DNA of 64,000 nucleotides from Pseudomonas helmanticensis. Its GTDB lineage: Bacteria; Pseudomonadota; Gammaproteobacteria; Pseudomonadales; Pseudomonadaceae. How positions within the stretch are numbered: the stretch's first letter is position 1; the number at the start of each line of letters is the position of its first letter. This document shows positions 9,474 to 17,612 of the stretch, piece by piece. Under the pieces are notes generated by a model. The model was given only the letters and a program-made list of their open reading frames with translations. It was not told where the DNA came from and made no database searches. The stretch spans positions 2,914,001-2,978,000 of the forward strand of contig NZ_FXUY01000001.1 of assembly GCF_900182985.1 (NCBI RefSeq). Reading direction: 5' to 3'. The translations under genes and the position numbers were made by a program.

Positions 9474-10184
9474 ATGACTGACCCGATTCGCCTCTCCAAA
9501 CGCCTCATCGAACTGGTCGGTTGCTCCCGCCGGGAGGCCGAGCTGTTCATCGAGGGCGGCTGGGTCACCGTGGACGGCGAAGTGATTGACGAGCCGCAAT
9601 TCAAGGTCGGCGAGCAGAAAGTCGAGCTCGACAAGGACGCCAAGGCCACCGCGCCGGAGCCGGTGACCATCCTGCTCAACGCGCCGGCCGGCATCGACGT
9701 CGAGACCGCCATGCAGTCGCTCAGCGCCGAAACCCTCAGCGAAGAGCATCGTTTCAGCAAGCGCCCCCTGCGCGGGCACTTCCTGCGCCTGACCGCCAGT
9801 TCCGACCTGCAAGCCAAGGCCAGCGGGCTGTTGGTGTTCACTCAGGACTGGAAAATCCTGCGCAAGCTCACTGCTGACGCCGCGAAGATCGAGCAGGAAT
9901 ACATTGTCGAAGTCGAAGGCGACATGGTCGCCCACGGCCTCAATCGCTTGCAGCACGGCCTCACGCACAAGGGCAAGGAGCTGCCGCCGGTCAAGGCCAG
10001 CTGGCAGAACGAAAACCGTCTGCGCTTCGCCATGAAAAATCCGCAGCCGGGGATCATCGCCCAGTTCTGCGAAGCGGTCGGCCTGAAGGTCATCGGCATC
10101 CGCCGCATCCGCATCGGCGGCGTCTCGATCGGCAAAGTCCCGGTCGGCCAATGGCGCTACCTGTCCGGCAAAGAGAAGTTCTAA
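9474..10184 (+). CDS. RsuA/RluB/RluF-family rRNA pseudouridine synthase
   Basis: 236 residues from the ATG at 9474 (MTDPIRLSKRLIEL); the longer open frame to 9360 runs back through the REP pair and is not coding. Residues ~5-55 form an S4 RNA-binding domain (SRREAELFIEGGWVTVDGEVI). The rest is the synthase fold, ending GLKVIGIRRIRIGGVSIGKVPVGQWRYL, typical of the RluF/RsuA branch. Oddity: the motif that normally reads GRLDxxTSGLL here reads SSDLQAKASGLL, so the only Asp is two residues farther from the conserved Gly-Leu-Leu than usual. It may still be the catalytic residue after a small insertion, or activity may be altered. Confidence 0.82.
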   Translation: MTDPIRLSKRLIELVGCSRREAELFIEGGWVTVDGEVIDEPQFKVGEQKVELDKDAKATAPEPVTILLNAPAGIDVETAMQSLSAETLSEEHRFSKRPLRGHFLRLTASSDLQAKASGLLVFTQDWKILRKLTADAAKIEQEYIVEVEGDMVAHGLNRLQHGLTHKGKELPPVKASWQNENRLRFAMKNPQPGIIAQFCEAVGLKVIGIRRIRIGGVSIGKVPVGQWRYLSGKEKF

Positions 10185-10256
10185 CGCTTCCACTGCCGCC
10201 ACACATTCCGGCAGCGCGCCTGCGTGCTGCCCACAACGCTTATCAGGATTATCGAC

Positions 10257-10727
10257 ATGATTCATAACGACGTATTGCGCAGCGTGCGCTACATGCTCGA
10301 CATCAGCGACAAGAAGGTTGTCGAGATCATCAAGCTCGGCGGCATGGACGTCGCGCTCGCTGACGTGCTGACCTGGCTCGACAAGAAAGAAGAAGACGAA
10401 GAAGGTTTCGTGCGCTGCCCGGACGAAGTCATCGCGCACTTCCTCGATGGCCTGGTGATCTTCAAGCGTGGCAAGGACGAAAGCCGTCCGCCGCAGCCGA
10501 TCGAAGTGCCAGTCACCAACAACATCATCCTGAAAAAACTGCGCGTGGCCTTCGAACTGAAGGAAGACGACATGCACGCGATTCTCAAGGCGGCCGAGTT
10601 CCCGGTGTCCAAGCCTGAGCTGAGCGCGCTGTTTCGCAAGGTTGGCCACACCAACTACCGTCCTTGCGGCGACCAGTTGCTGCGCAACTTCCTCAAGGGC
10701 CTGACCCTGCGCGTTCGCCCAGCCTGA
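10257..10727 (+). CDS. DUF1456 (YehS-like) protein
   Basis: 156 residues from the ATG at 10257, behind an AGGA site. Two similar helical halves of about 65 residues are visible: NDVLRSVRYMLDISDKKVVEIIKLGG and NNIILKKLRVAFELKEDDMHAILKAAEF, each followed by a VS/VA-type helix. This is the duplicated DUF1456 layout of E. coli YehS, whose role is unknown. It follows the pseudouridine synthase by 72 bases on the same strand and could be co-transcribed. Confidence 0.85.
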   Translation: MIHNDVLRSVRYMLDISDKKVVEIIKLGGMDVALADVLTWLDKKEEDEEGFVRCPDEVIAHFLDGLVIFKRGKDESRPPQPIEVPVTNNIILKKLRVAFELKEDDMHAILKAAEFPVSKPELSALFRKVGHTNYRPCGDQLLRNFLKGLTLRVRPA

Positions 10728-10855
10728 TCCTCTTTGCGGTGGCGACCGATAGTCGCCGCCGCAGCGCATGACCGTTCATTCCCTGCGAAAATAGTGGCTC
10801 CGCTTTTTGCGGCTGACGACTAGGGTGTATTGATCCCTAATCCTCAGGACTCGCC

Positions 10856-11626
10856 ATGCACCCATACTTTTCCCTGCAAGGCCGCACCGCTCTGGTGACC
10901 GGCGGCACCCGTGGTATCGGCAAAATGATCGCCAAAGCCTTTGTCGAGGCTGGCGCGCGTGTCTATGTCTGCTCGCGTGACGCTGAAGCGTGTCATCAAA
11001 CCGCCGAAGAACTCAGCGCCCTGGGCAAATGTCATGGCATCGCCGCCAACCTGGCGACGGAAGAAGGCGTACAGGAGCTGGCCGCGCGCCTGGGCGAGCA
11101 GATCACTCATCTGGATATTCTGGTGAACAACGCTGGCACCACCTGGGGCGCGCCACTGGAGAGCTATCCGGTGAAGGGTTGGGAGAAGGTCATGCAGCTC
11201 AACGTGACCTCGGTGTTCAGCTGCATCCAGCAGTTTCTGCCGCTGTTGCGCAAAGCCGGTTCAGCGGCGAATCCGGCACGGATCATCAACATCGGTTCTG
11301 TGGCGGGAATTTCTTCGTTTGGCGAACAGGCCTATGCCTACGGGCCGAGTAAAGCGGCCCTACACCAATTGTCGCGCATTCTCGCGCGGGAACTGGTGAG
11401 CCAGCACATCAACGTCAACGTGATCGCGCCGGGGCGCTTTCCGAGCAAGATGACCCAGCATATTGGCAATGATCAGCAGGCGTTGGCTGAGGATACGGCG
11501 CTGATCCCGATGAAGCGCTGGGGGCGTGAGGAAGAAATGGCGGCGTTGGCGATCAGTCTGGCGAGTACCGCTGGCGCGTATATGACCGGAAATATCATTC
11601 CGCTGGATGGTGGGTTCAGCCTTTAA
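10856..11626 (+). CDS. rhlG: RhlG-like NADPH-dependent 3-oxoacyl reductase (SDR)
   Basis: 256 residues, classical short-chain dehydrogenase. TGGTRGIG (residues ~14-21) binds the nucleotide, NNAG follows strand 4, and the catalytic set is Ser in NIGSVAG with Tyr and Lys in YAYGPSKAA. The N-terminal MHPYFSLQGR and the stretches ESYPVKGWEKVMQLNVTSV and INVNVIAPGRFPSKMT are diagnostic of P. aeruginosa RhlG. RhlG was linked to rhamnolipid and polyhydroxyalkanoate precursor supply; its in vivo role is debated, and no other rhl gene is nearby. The stop codon overlaps the start of a palindromic repeat. Confidence 0.9.
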   Translation: MHPYFSLQGRTALVTGGTRGIGKMIAKAFVEAGARVYVCSRDAEACHQTAEELSALGKCHGIAANLATEEGVQELAARLGEQITHLDILVNNAGTTWGAPLESYPVKGWEKVMQLNVTSVFSCIQQFLPLLRKAGSAANPARIINIGSVAGISSFGEQAYAYGPSKAALHQLSRILARELVSQHINVNVIAPGRFPSKMTQHIGNDQQALAEDTALIPMKRWGREEEMAALAISLASTAGAYMTGNIIPLDGGFSL

Positions 11627-11702
11627 AAGATCGTAGCCTTCGGCAGCTTCTACATGGGATCGACGCGCCCCTGTAGGAGTTGCCGAAGGCTGCGATCTTT
11701 TG
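11625..11702. repeat. Palindromic repeat, GTAGGAGTTGCCGAAGGCTG type
   Basis: AAAAGATCGTAGCCTTCGGC is mirrored by GCCGAAGGCTGCGATCTTTT with one mismatch. It begins inside the rhlG stop codon and could also act as its transcription or mRNA 3' end. Confidence 0.88.
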
Positions 11703-11747
11703 ATCTTTCGGGCATCATGCCACCCTGCCCCGCTTCGAATGCAAACC

Positions 11748-12446
11748 ATGACTTACAGCGTCTCCCCCATCGGCTTCGTGCGCTCCTGCTTCAAGGAGAA
11801 ATTCGCCATTCCCCGCCAACCGCAACTAGCGCCCGCCGCCCGTGGCGTGCTGGAACTGGTGGCGCCGTTCGATCAGGGTGACGCCGTGCAAGGTCTGGAA
11901 CAGGTCAGCCACGTCTGGTTGCTGTTTCTGTTCCATCAGGCGCTGGAAGACAAGCCTCGCCTGAAAGTCCGTCCACCGCGACTGGGCGGCAACAAGTCCA
12001 TGGGCGTATTCGCTACCCGCGCCACTCACCGGCCGAACGGCATCGGCCAATCGGTGGTGAAACTGGACAAGGTCGAAGGCAATCGACTGTTCATCTCTGG
12101 CATCGATTTGCTCGACGGCACGCCGGTGCTCGACATCAAACCGTATGTGCCCTATGCCGATATCATCCCTAACGCCGTCAATAGCATCGCCAGCGCCGCG
12201 CCGCAGCTGATTGACGTGCAGTGGACGGACTGGGCGCTGAAACAAGCGCACAGCCACGCTCAGCGCCTCGACGAGCCGTTGGTTGAGCTGATTGAACAGT
12301 GCCTGGCTCAGGACCCGCGTCCGGCGTATCAAACCCCGGCGCCGGAACGCGAGTACGGCGCGCAGTTCTGGGATCTGGATGTGCGCTGGCATTACCCGAC
12401 ACCCGAGCAAATACGCGTACTCGAAGTCATCCCGGCCAACGCATAA
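11748..12446 (+). CDS. trmO: tRNA (t6A37)-N6-methyltransferase TrmO (TsaA family)
   Basis: 232 residues. Family motifs are FVRSCFKEKFAIPRQPQL near the N-terminus, HVWLLFLFHQ, the SAM-site stretch GVFATRATHRPNGIGQSVVKL, and DGTPVLDIKPYVPYAD. TrmO methylates the N6-threonylcarbamoyladenosine at position 37 of certain threonine tRNAs. I chose ATG 11748 (MTYSVSPIGF); an in-frame ATG at 11739 is also possible and neither has a strong ribosome site. It stands alone between a repeat and the fpr terminator. Confidence 0.92.
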   Translation: MTYSVSPIGFVRSCFKEKFAIPRQPQLAPAARGVLELVAPFDQGDAVQGLEQVSHVWLLFLFHQALEDKPRLKVRPPRLGGNKSMGVFATRATHRPNGIGQSVVKLDKVEGNRLFISGIDLLDGTPVLDIKPYVPYADIIPNAVNSIASAAPQLIDVQWTDWALKQAHSHAQRLDEPLVELIEQCLAQDPRPAYQTPAPEREYGAQFWDLDVRWHYPTPEQIRVLEVIPANA

Positions 12447-12458
12447 CCCCCGAAAACG

Positions 12459-12494
12459 AAAAAGCCCGCGCTGCCTTCTCAGGCAACGCGGGCT
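12459..12494 (-). terminator. Intrinsic terminator of fpr
   Basis: AGCCCGCGCTGCC-TTCTCA-GGCAACGCGGGCT with an A run on the left, giving a U run in minus-strand transcripts. It also lies 13 bases after trmO and may stop that gene too. Confidence 0.82.
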
Positions 12495-12498
12495 GATC

Positions 12499-12545
12499 GT
12501 TCCCACGCTCCGCGTGGGAATGCATCCAGTGACGCTCCGCGTCAC
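12499..12545. repeat. Twin short hairpins of GTTCCCACGCTCCGCGTGGGAA type
   Basis: TTCCCACGCTCCGCGTGGGAA followed by GTGACGCTCCGCGTCAC; a repeat type common between Pseudomonas genes. Confidence 0.75.
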
Positions 12546-12556
12546 CGGCCAAACGC

Positions 12557-13336
12557 TTACTTCTCGACGAATGCACGTTCGATCAGGTAATCACCCGGCT
12601 CACGCATCCGCGCCGAGATCTTCAGGCCGAAGCTGTCGAGCACTTCGCTGGTCTCGTCGAGCATGCTCGGGCTGCCGCAGATCATCGCGCGGTCGTCCTG
12701 CGGGTTGATCGGTGGCAGGCCGATGTCGCTGAACAGCTTGCCGCTGCGCATCAGATCGGTCAGGCGGCCCTGATTCTCAAAAGGCTCACGGGTCACGGTC
12801 GGGTAATAGATAAGCTTGTCACGCAGCGCTTCGCCGAAGAACTCGTTCTGCGGCAGGTGCTCGGTGATGAATTCGCGGTAGGCGACTTCGTTGACGTAAC
12901 GCACACCGTGCACCAGGATCACTTTTTCAAAGCGCTCGTAGGTTTCCGGGTCCTGGATCACGCTCATGAACGGCGCCAGGCCAGTGCCGGTGCTCAGCAG
13001 GTACAAGTGCTTGCCAGGGTTCAGGTCGTCAAGCACCAAGGTGCCGGTAGGCTTCTTCGAGATGATGATCTCGTCGCCTTCCTTCAAGTGCTGCAACTGC
13101 GAAGTCAGCGGACCGTCCTGCACCTTGATGCTGAAGAATTCCAGATGCTCTTCCCAGTTCGGGCTGGCGATCGAGTAAGCGCGCATAAGCGGGCGGCCGT
13201 TGGGCTGCTGCAGGCCGATCATCACGAACTGACCGTTCTCGAAGCGCAGGCCCGGATCGCGGGTGCACTTGAAGCTGAACAGAGTGTCGTTCCAGTGATG
13301 AACACTGAGGACACGCTCGTGGTTCATGTTGCTCAT
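12557..13336 (-). CDS. fpr: Ferredoxin/flavodoxin-NADP+ reductase
   Basis: 259 residues, bacterial FNR type. The FAD site RAYSIASPNWEEHLEFFSIKV carries the RxYS motif, and the NADP(H) half begins STGTGLAPFMSVI, with CGSPSML before the C-terminus and a short final YLIERAFVEK. It moves electrons between NADPH and ferredoxins or flavodoxin, supporting Fe-S and oxidative-stress chemistry. AGGAG lies 12 bases before the ATG. The divergently transcribed LysR gene at 13470 corresponds to finR, which controls fpr in P. putida and P. aeruginosa. Confidence 0.95.
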   Translation of the reverse strand: MSNMNHERVLSVHHWNDTLFSFKCTRDPGLRFENGQFVMIGLQQPNGRPLMRAYSIASPNWEEHLEFFSIKVQDGPLTSQLQHLKEGDEIIISKKPTGTLVLDDLNPGKHLYLLSTGTGLAPFMSVIQDPETYERFEKVILVHGVRYVNEVAYREFITEHLPQNEFFGEALRDKLIYYPTVTREPFENQGRLTDLMRSGKLFSDIGLPPINPQDDRAMICGSPSMLDETSEVLDSFGLKISARMREPGDYLIERAFVEK

Positions 13337-13469
13337 GTACGTTTGACTCCTGGAGATTGGGTCTGCGCTGGCTTATACCGCTGAGAGTGCGCAATTGCAT
13401 CGCATTCTAATAGCGACGACAATATCTGTTAACTGGATTATTAAGATAAGGGTTATCGGTTATATCGAT
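13337..13469. promoter_or_regulatory. Divergent fpr/finR promoter and probable FinR operator region
   Basis: A 133-base AT-richer gap between divergent fpr and finR. It contains AT-rich dyads such as TTAAGATAAGGGTTATCGGT and GGTTATATCGATATG near the finR start, suitable for LysR-type T-N11-A binding. The exact operator cannot be fixed by eye. Confidence 0.6.
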
Positions 13470-14396
13470 ATGCGATTTACTCTCCGTCAACTGCAAGTCT
13501 TCGTCGCCGTCGCCCAGCAGGAAAGCGTATCCCGTGCTGCGGGTCTGCTCAACCTCTCGCAGTCGGCCGCCAGCACCTCGATCACCGAGCTCGAGCGCCA
13601 ATCCAGCTGCCAGCTATTCGACCGCGCCGGCAAACGGCTGAGTCTCAACGCCCTTGGCAAACAGCTGTTGCCACAAGCGGTGGCCCTGCTCGATCAGGCC
13701 AAGGAAATCGAAGACCTGCTCAACGGCAAATCCGGTTTCGGCTCGCTGTCGGTGGGCGCCACCCTGACCATCGGCAATTACCTGGCGACGTTGCTGATCG
13801 GCAGTTTCATGCAGCGCCACCCCGAGAGTCAGGTGAAGCTGCACGTACAGAACACTGCCAATATCGTGCAACAAGTCGCCCACTACGAAATTGATCTGGG
13901 TCTAATCGAAGGCGATTGCAGCCATCCCGACATCGAAGTGCAGAGCTGGGTCGAGGATGAGCTGGTGGTGTTCTGCGCGCCACAGCATCCGCTGGCCCAA
14001 CGTGGTAGCGCGACCATGGAAGAGCTGACCCACGAAGCGTGGATCCTGCGTGAGCAGGGTTCGGGCACGCGGCTGACTTTCGATCAGGCCATGCGCCACC
14101 ATCGCAGCGCGCTGAATATCCGTCTGGAGCTGGAACACACCGAAGCGATCAAGCGCGCGGTGGAGTCGGGACTGGGGATTGGCTGCATCTCGAGGCTGGC
14201 GCTGCGCGATGCGTTCCGGCGCGGCAGTCTGGTGCCGGTAGAGACGCCGGATCTGGATCTGGCGCGGCAGTTCTACTTCATCTGGCACAAGCAGAAATAC
14301 CAGACCTCGGCGATGCGCGAGTTTCTCGAGCTGTGCCGCGCTTTCACCGCCGGGGTGCAGCGCAGCGACGAGATCGTCTTGCCGACGATTGCTTAA
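13470..14396 (+). CDS. finR: LysR-family regulator FinR
   Basis: 308 residues from ATG 13470 (MRFTLRQLQVFVAVAQQESV); the open frame farther upstream covers the divergent promoter. Residues 1-60 form the winged HTH (SRAAGLLNLSQSAASTSITELERQ). Residues ~90-295 are a periplasmic-binding-like effector domain (GLIEGDCSHPDIEV, ILREQGSGTR, ESGLGIGCISRLALR). The CysB-like stretch and divergence from fpr match FinR, the activator of fprA reported to respond to superoxide and to control sulfur genes. Its 3' end overlaps the convergent dgkA stop by four bases. Confidence 0.88.
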   Translation: MRFTLRQLQVFVAVAQQESVSRAAGLLNLSQSAASTSITELERQSSCQLFDRAGKRLSLNALGKQLLPQAVALLDQAKEIEDLLNGKSGFGSLSVGATLTIGNYLATLLIGSFMQRHPESQVKLHVQNTANIVQQVAHYEIDLGLIEGDCSHPDIEVQSWVEDELVVFCAPQHPLAQRGSATMEELTHEAWILREQGSGTRLTFDQAMRHHRSALNIRLELEHTEAIKRAVESGLGIGCISRLALRDAFRRGSLVPVETPDLDLARQFYFIWHKQKYQTSAMREFLELCRAFTAGVQRSDEIVLPTIA

Positions 14397-14755
14397 AGCA
14401 GAATGACGGCCCACACCAGCGCGATCATGGTCAGCGCGACAAATTGCGCGGCGCTGCCCATGTCCTTGGCGTTCTTCGATAATGGGTGCAGTTCCAGCGA
14501 GATGCGGTCGATGGCCGCTTCGACTGCCGAGTTCAGCAGTTCGACGATCAAAGCCAGCAGGCACACGGCAATCAACAGCGCCTGCTCTACGCGACTGACA
14601 TTGAGGAAGAATGTCAGCGGAATCAGCACGACATTGAGCAGCACCAGTTGGCGGAACGCCGCTTCACCGGTGAAGGCGGCGCGCAGGCCATCGAGCGAAT
14701 AACCGGAGGCATTGAGGATACGTTTCAGGCCGGTCTGGCCCTTGAAAGGTGACAT
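14393..14755 (-). CDS. dgkA: Diacylglycerol kinase DgkA
   Basis: 120 residues from the internal ATG (MSPFKGQTGLKRI); the open frame upstream starts at a TTG and is unlikely. Three transmembrane segments are visible, with the active-site stretch ELLNSAVEAAIDRIS and the conserved SKNAKDMGSAAQF. The enzyme recycles diacylglycerol to phosphatidate at the inner membrane. No obvious ribosome site precedes the ATG. It lies next to erdR, the same order as PA3603-PA3604, and may be co-transcribed with it. Confidence 0.93.
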   Translation of the reverse strand: MSPFKGQTGLKRILNASGYSLDGLRAAFTGEAAFRQLVLLNVVLIPLTFFLNVSRVEQALLIAVCLLALIVELLNSAVEAAIDRISLELHPLSKNAKDMGSAAQFVALTMIALVWAVILL

Positions 14756-14829
14756 AAGGAAGAAACCAACCAAAAAGGAGTGAGAAAGCTAGATCAATAA
14801 AAGTCAAAAAAGCGTGAAGACACCAGCCT

Positions 14830-15480
14830 TTAATGGCTCGGAATTGACTCAAGTTGTTGCAGCAGTAAAGCCGCTTGCGTGCGAGTACGCACATTCAACT
14901 TGCGAAAGATCGCCGTAACGTGGGCCTTGATGGTCGCTTCCGACACACTCAGCTCATAGGCAATCTGCTTGTTCAGCAGGCCTTCGCAGACCATGGTCAA
15001 CACACGAAACTGCTGCGGGGTCAGGCTGGCAAGGCCGTCGCTGGCGGCTTTGGCTTCGTCGGAAACAGCGACCGCCTCGAACGCCTGCGGCGGCCAGAAC
15101 ACATCGCCATCGAGCACTTTGCGCACTGCTTGCTGAATCACGCTGAGGTCGCTGGACTTGGGAATAAAGCCACTGGCGCCAAATTCACGGGACTTGACCA
15201 TGACCGAAGCTTCTTCCTGCGCCGAAACCATCACCACCGGAATCTGCGGATATTGCCCGCGCAGCAGCACCAAACCGGAAAATCCGTAAGCGCCGGGCAT
15301 GTTGAGATCGAGCAGTACCAGATCCCAGTCGGCTTTTTCGGTCAGGCGGGTTTCCAGTTCGGCAATGCTTGCCACTTCCACCAGGCGTACATCCGGGCCG
15401 AGGCCCAGCGTCACCGCCTGATGCAGTGCGCTACGAAACAGGGGGTGATCATCGGCAATCAGGATGTCGTATGTGGCCAT
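14830..15480 (-). CDS. erdR: NarL/LuxR-type response regulator ErdR
   Basis: 216 residues. The receiver domain has acidic D10/D11, phospho-acceptor Asp58 (DLVLLDLNMPG) and a conserved Lys in FIPKSS. A LuxR-type HTH follows at residues ~150-210 (LTPQQFRVLTMVCEGLLNKQIAYELSVSEATIKAHV). The pairing with dgkA matches P. aeruginosa PA3604, ErdR, an orphan regulator of ethanol oxidation; homologues in other pseudomonads control acetate and alcohol metabolism. No cognate kinase is adjacent, as expected. Confidence 0.88.
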   Translation of the reverse strand: MATYDILIADDHPLFRSALHQAVTLGLGPDVRLVEVASIAELETRLTEKADWDLVLLDLNMPGAYGFSGLVLLRGQYPQIPVVMVSAQEEASVMVKSREFGASGFIPKSSDLSVIQQAVRKVLDGDVFWPPQAFEAVAVSDEAKAASDGLASLTPQQFRVLTMVCEGLLNKQIAYELSVSEATIKAHVTAIFRKLNVRTRTQAALLLQQLESIPSH

Positions 15481-15703
15481 TTTTCAAATGATCCTGTTTT
15501 TGATGGCAGACGCGGTGCATTCCGGTCTGGCCAAAGCAACTCGAGATGCCGCTTTGAAGCGATATCCACAGGGGCACGTTCAACGCCAATCAACAGCAAA
15601 CACGGCGTTTCAAACCTTGGCCGCTCCCTAATCGGCGCCAAGCATGCCCAGCGAAGACTGGGTGGTCAAGCAGCACGGCCACCGTTGTGTACAGTATGGG
15701 CCA

Positions 15704-16450
15704 CTATGCGGCCGACACCGGCTGCGGCTTTGGTATATAGGCTTGCAACTCGGCATGCGCCGGCGTCGACTCGTTCATGTCCAGTTGCTGCTTGGCGCCC
15801 AGATAGTGCTGGCTGAACACGTCAAAGTAAGCGTCCAGGGCAGAGGCCGCATCCGTGTCGCCTGCCAGCTCCAGACACAGCGCCGCGACTTCGGCGGTGC
15901 ACAGGTGCTCGCTGCGGGTCGAACGGCGCAAGCGATAGCGCGAGAGTTTATCGGGCAGGAGGCTGAGGATCGGCAAACGGTCGAAGTACGGGCTTTTGCG
16001 GAAGATCTTCCGGGCTTCGGTCCAGGTCGCATCCAGCAGGATGAACAGCGGGCGTTTGCTGCTATCGATGGCGACGGTGTTGGTCACCCGCGACGGCTCG
16101 ACATATTCGCCGGGAAACACCAGATACGGCTGCCATTGCGGGTCATTGAGCAGTGCGAGCATCTGCGGATCGGGCTCGGTGCGCGACCAGATGAACGCAT
16201 GGTTATCGCGCACCACATCGGCAATCAGCCAACCGGTATTGCTCGGTTTGAACACTTCCTTGCCGGTCATGATCAGGCACACGCCCGAGCGGGTCTCGAC
16301 ACTCGGCCGCCAGGCGCACAGGCAATGGCTGATGATCACCCGGCAGTCACGGCAACGCTCGGAGCGAAAGCCGCGGGCCTGAATCGGCTTGATGCCTTCA
16401 TCTTCGCGCTGGTCGCGCAAACGGGCGACGGCGTTGGGGGCATGGTTCAT
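15704..16450 (-). CDS. DTW-domain tRNA aminocarboxypropyltransferase (TapT-like)
   Basis: 248 residues from the ATG at 16450 (MNHAPNAVARLRDQR); the open frame continues upstream without a better start. A cysteine-rich N-terminal knuckle (RCRDCRVIISHCLC) precedes the domain, and the DTW-type motif is LDATWTEARKIFRKSPYF at about residues 150-167. Families with this domain transfer an aminocarboxypropyl group from SAM to a tRNA uridine (acp3U), as shown for E. coli TapT. A 2-residue variation (DATW rather than DGTW) is within the family. Confidence 0.82.
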   Translation of the reverse strand: MNHAPNAVARLRDQREDEGIKPIQARGFRSERCRDCRVIISHCLCAWRPSVETRSGVCLIMTGKEVFKPSNTGWLIADVVRDNHAFIWSRTEPDPQMLALLNDPQWQPYLVFPGEYVEPSRVTNTVAIDSSKRPLFILLDATWTEARKIFRKSPYFDRLPILSLLPDKLSRYRLRRSTRSEHLCTAEVAALCLELAGDTDAASALDAYFDVFSQHYLGAKQQLDMNESTPAHAELQAYIPKPQPVSAA

Positions 16451-16639
16451 CGCGGATAACGCCGGCAGACAGGGAAACTCGACACGAACAGCACTCGGCA
16501 GGGCAATAAAGGCCGGCAGTTTACCAGAGCAACGGGCACAAGCCTGTACCCTCCCGACCGGCTCCCCTATAATTCGCCGCCACTGAACGCACAGCCCCGA
16601 GGCTGGTCGAACCACCAGTCACCGAATCAGGAGAGTTTC

Positions 16640-17065
16640 ATGCTGCGCCTTATCGTTCCCACCGCTGCCATTCTGCTGGCGTCGTCCTTCACCGCTCAGG
16701 CCGCCTCCCTGAGTGAGCAGAATCTGAACCGTGAGCTGCGCAACGTCGCCGCCCAAAGCAGCGTCGGCACGCCACGCGCCATCAGTGAAGACATTCTTGA
16801 TCAGGGCTTCACCGTTGAAGGCACACAATTGATCAACCACCTGAGCGTGCAAAAGAGCCACGCCGACAAGATGCGCGCTGACCCCAAAGCCGTGTATTTC
16901 CAGTTGGGTGCCTCGGTGTGCAACAACCCTTCGTTTCGCAAGCTGATGGCCAAGGGCGCGATCATGCGTTACGACTTCACCGAAGTGAAAACCAACAAAG
17001 CGGTCGGCTCTGCCAGCTACCAGGAATCGGATTGCCCGAAAGCCGGCCCGGCGAAGAAGAAGTAA
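16640..17065 (+). CDS. PA3611-like exported protein
   Basis: 141 residues with a clear signal peptide (residues 1-21, cut near SFTAQA-AS) and a mature domain with two cysteines (VCNNPSFR and ESDCPK) that could form a disulfide. The body (ILDQGFTVEGTQLINHLSVQKSHADKMRADPKAVYFQLGASVC) resembles P. aeruginosa PA3611, described as a quorum-sensing-regulated virulence factor; molecular function is unknown. AGGAGAG precedes the ATG. The position between the DTW gene and recA agrees with the PA36xx gene order. Confidence 0.75.
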   Translation: MLRLIVPTAAILLASSFTAQAASLSEQNLNRELRNVAAQSSVGTPRAISEDILDQGFTVEGTQLINHLSVQKSHADKMRADPKAVYFQLGASVCNNPSFRKLMAKGAIMRYDFTEVKTNKAVGSASYQESDCPKAGPAKKK

Positions 17066-17260
17066 TCAACGTGAATTGGCGCGCCGCTGTTCATCCTCGG
17101 CGCGCAGTTCGGCCAGCAAGGCCTGTAAATAGTGCGAACGGCGTTCGCCGCCAGCCAACCGCCGGCAGCACTCCTCTTCGAGACTGACATGATTGGTCTC
17201 GGCTGATGCCTTCAATATTCGATACAGCTGCGTATCGATCTCCAGAATCACTCTGGCCAT
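17066..17260 (-). CDS. Small ribbon-helix-helix-like protein (orphan FitA-type antitoxin?)
   Basis: 64 residues (MARVILEIDTQLYRILKASAETNHVSLEEECCRRL...). An AAGGAGG site eight bases before this ATG makes it the real start rather than the longer frame. A short beta strand followed by two helices fits the RHH DNA-binding fold used by FitA/Arc-type antitoxins. No toxin gene lies next to it; its stop abuts the convergent PA3611-like stop. It could be a lone antitoxin or another small regulator. Confidence 0.6.
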   Translation of the reverse strand: MARVILEIDTQLYRILKASAETNHVSLEEECCRRLAGGERRSHYLQALLAELRAEDEQRRANSR

Positions 17261-17612
17261 GTGTCCCGCCTCCTTGCCACCCGCAAATCCTTGAATCGCG
17301 TGCACCTTGCATACGGTGATTGACGCAATGCTGTCGTACGGTGCCTGTCAGTTAGTTAATCAGAGGGATAGCCACTCGGCGTGCGTTCGGACGAGCGGTG
17401 CCGATACTGGCAAAAAATCAATAAGCGGTTGCCAGCCAGAACGTTGCGGCGCAATGATCAAGCCAGCGCAAACGCGCGCAAGGGTCTAGATTCAGAGTAT
17501 TCCCGATCACTTTTCAACGGCAGACAAGGAACTGCCGATCGTGTGTTTTTTTGCAGCGCGGCACTGACGCCGCTCGTCAGGGCCATCCGCTCTGTGCAGA
17601 AGGAGACGTTGA
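17261..17612. other. Intergenic region with no gene seen
   Basis: About 350 bases between divergent genes. No open frame with a convincing ribosome site, no hairpin terminator and no clear -35/-10 pair could be identified. It must hold promoters for the RHH gene and for the LOG-family gene, which has an AGGAG site (GAAGGAGACGTTGA-ATG). Confidence 0.4.
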
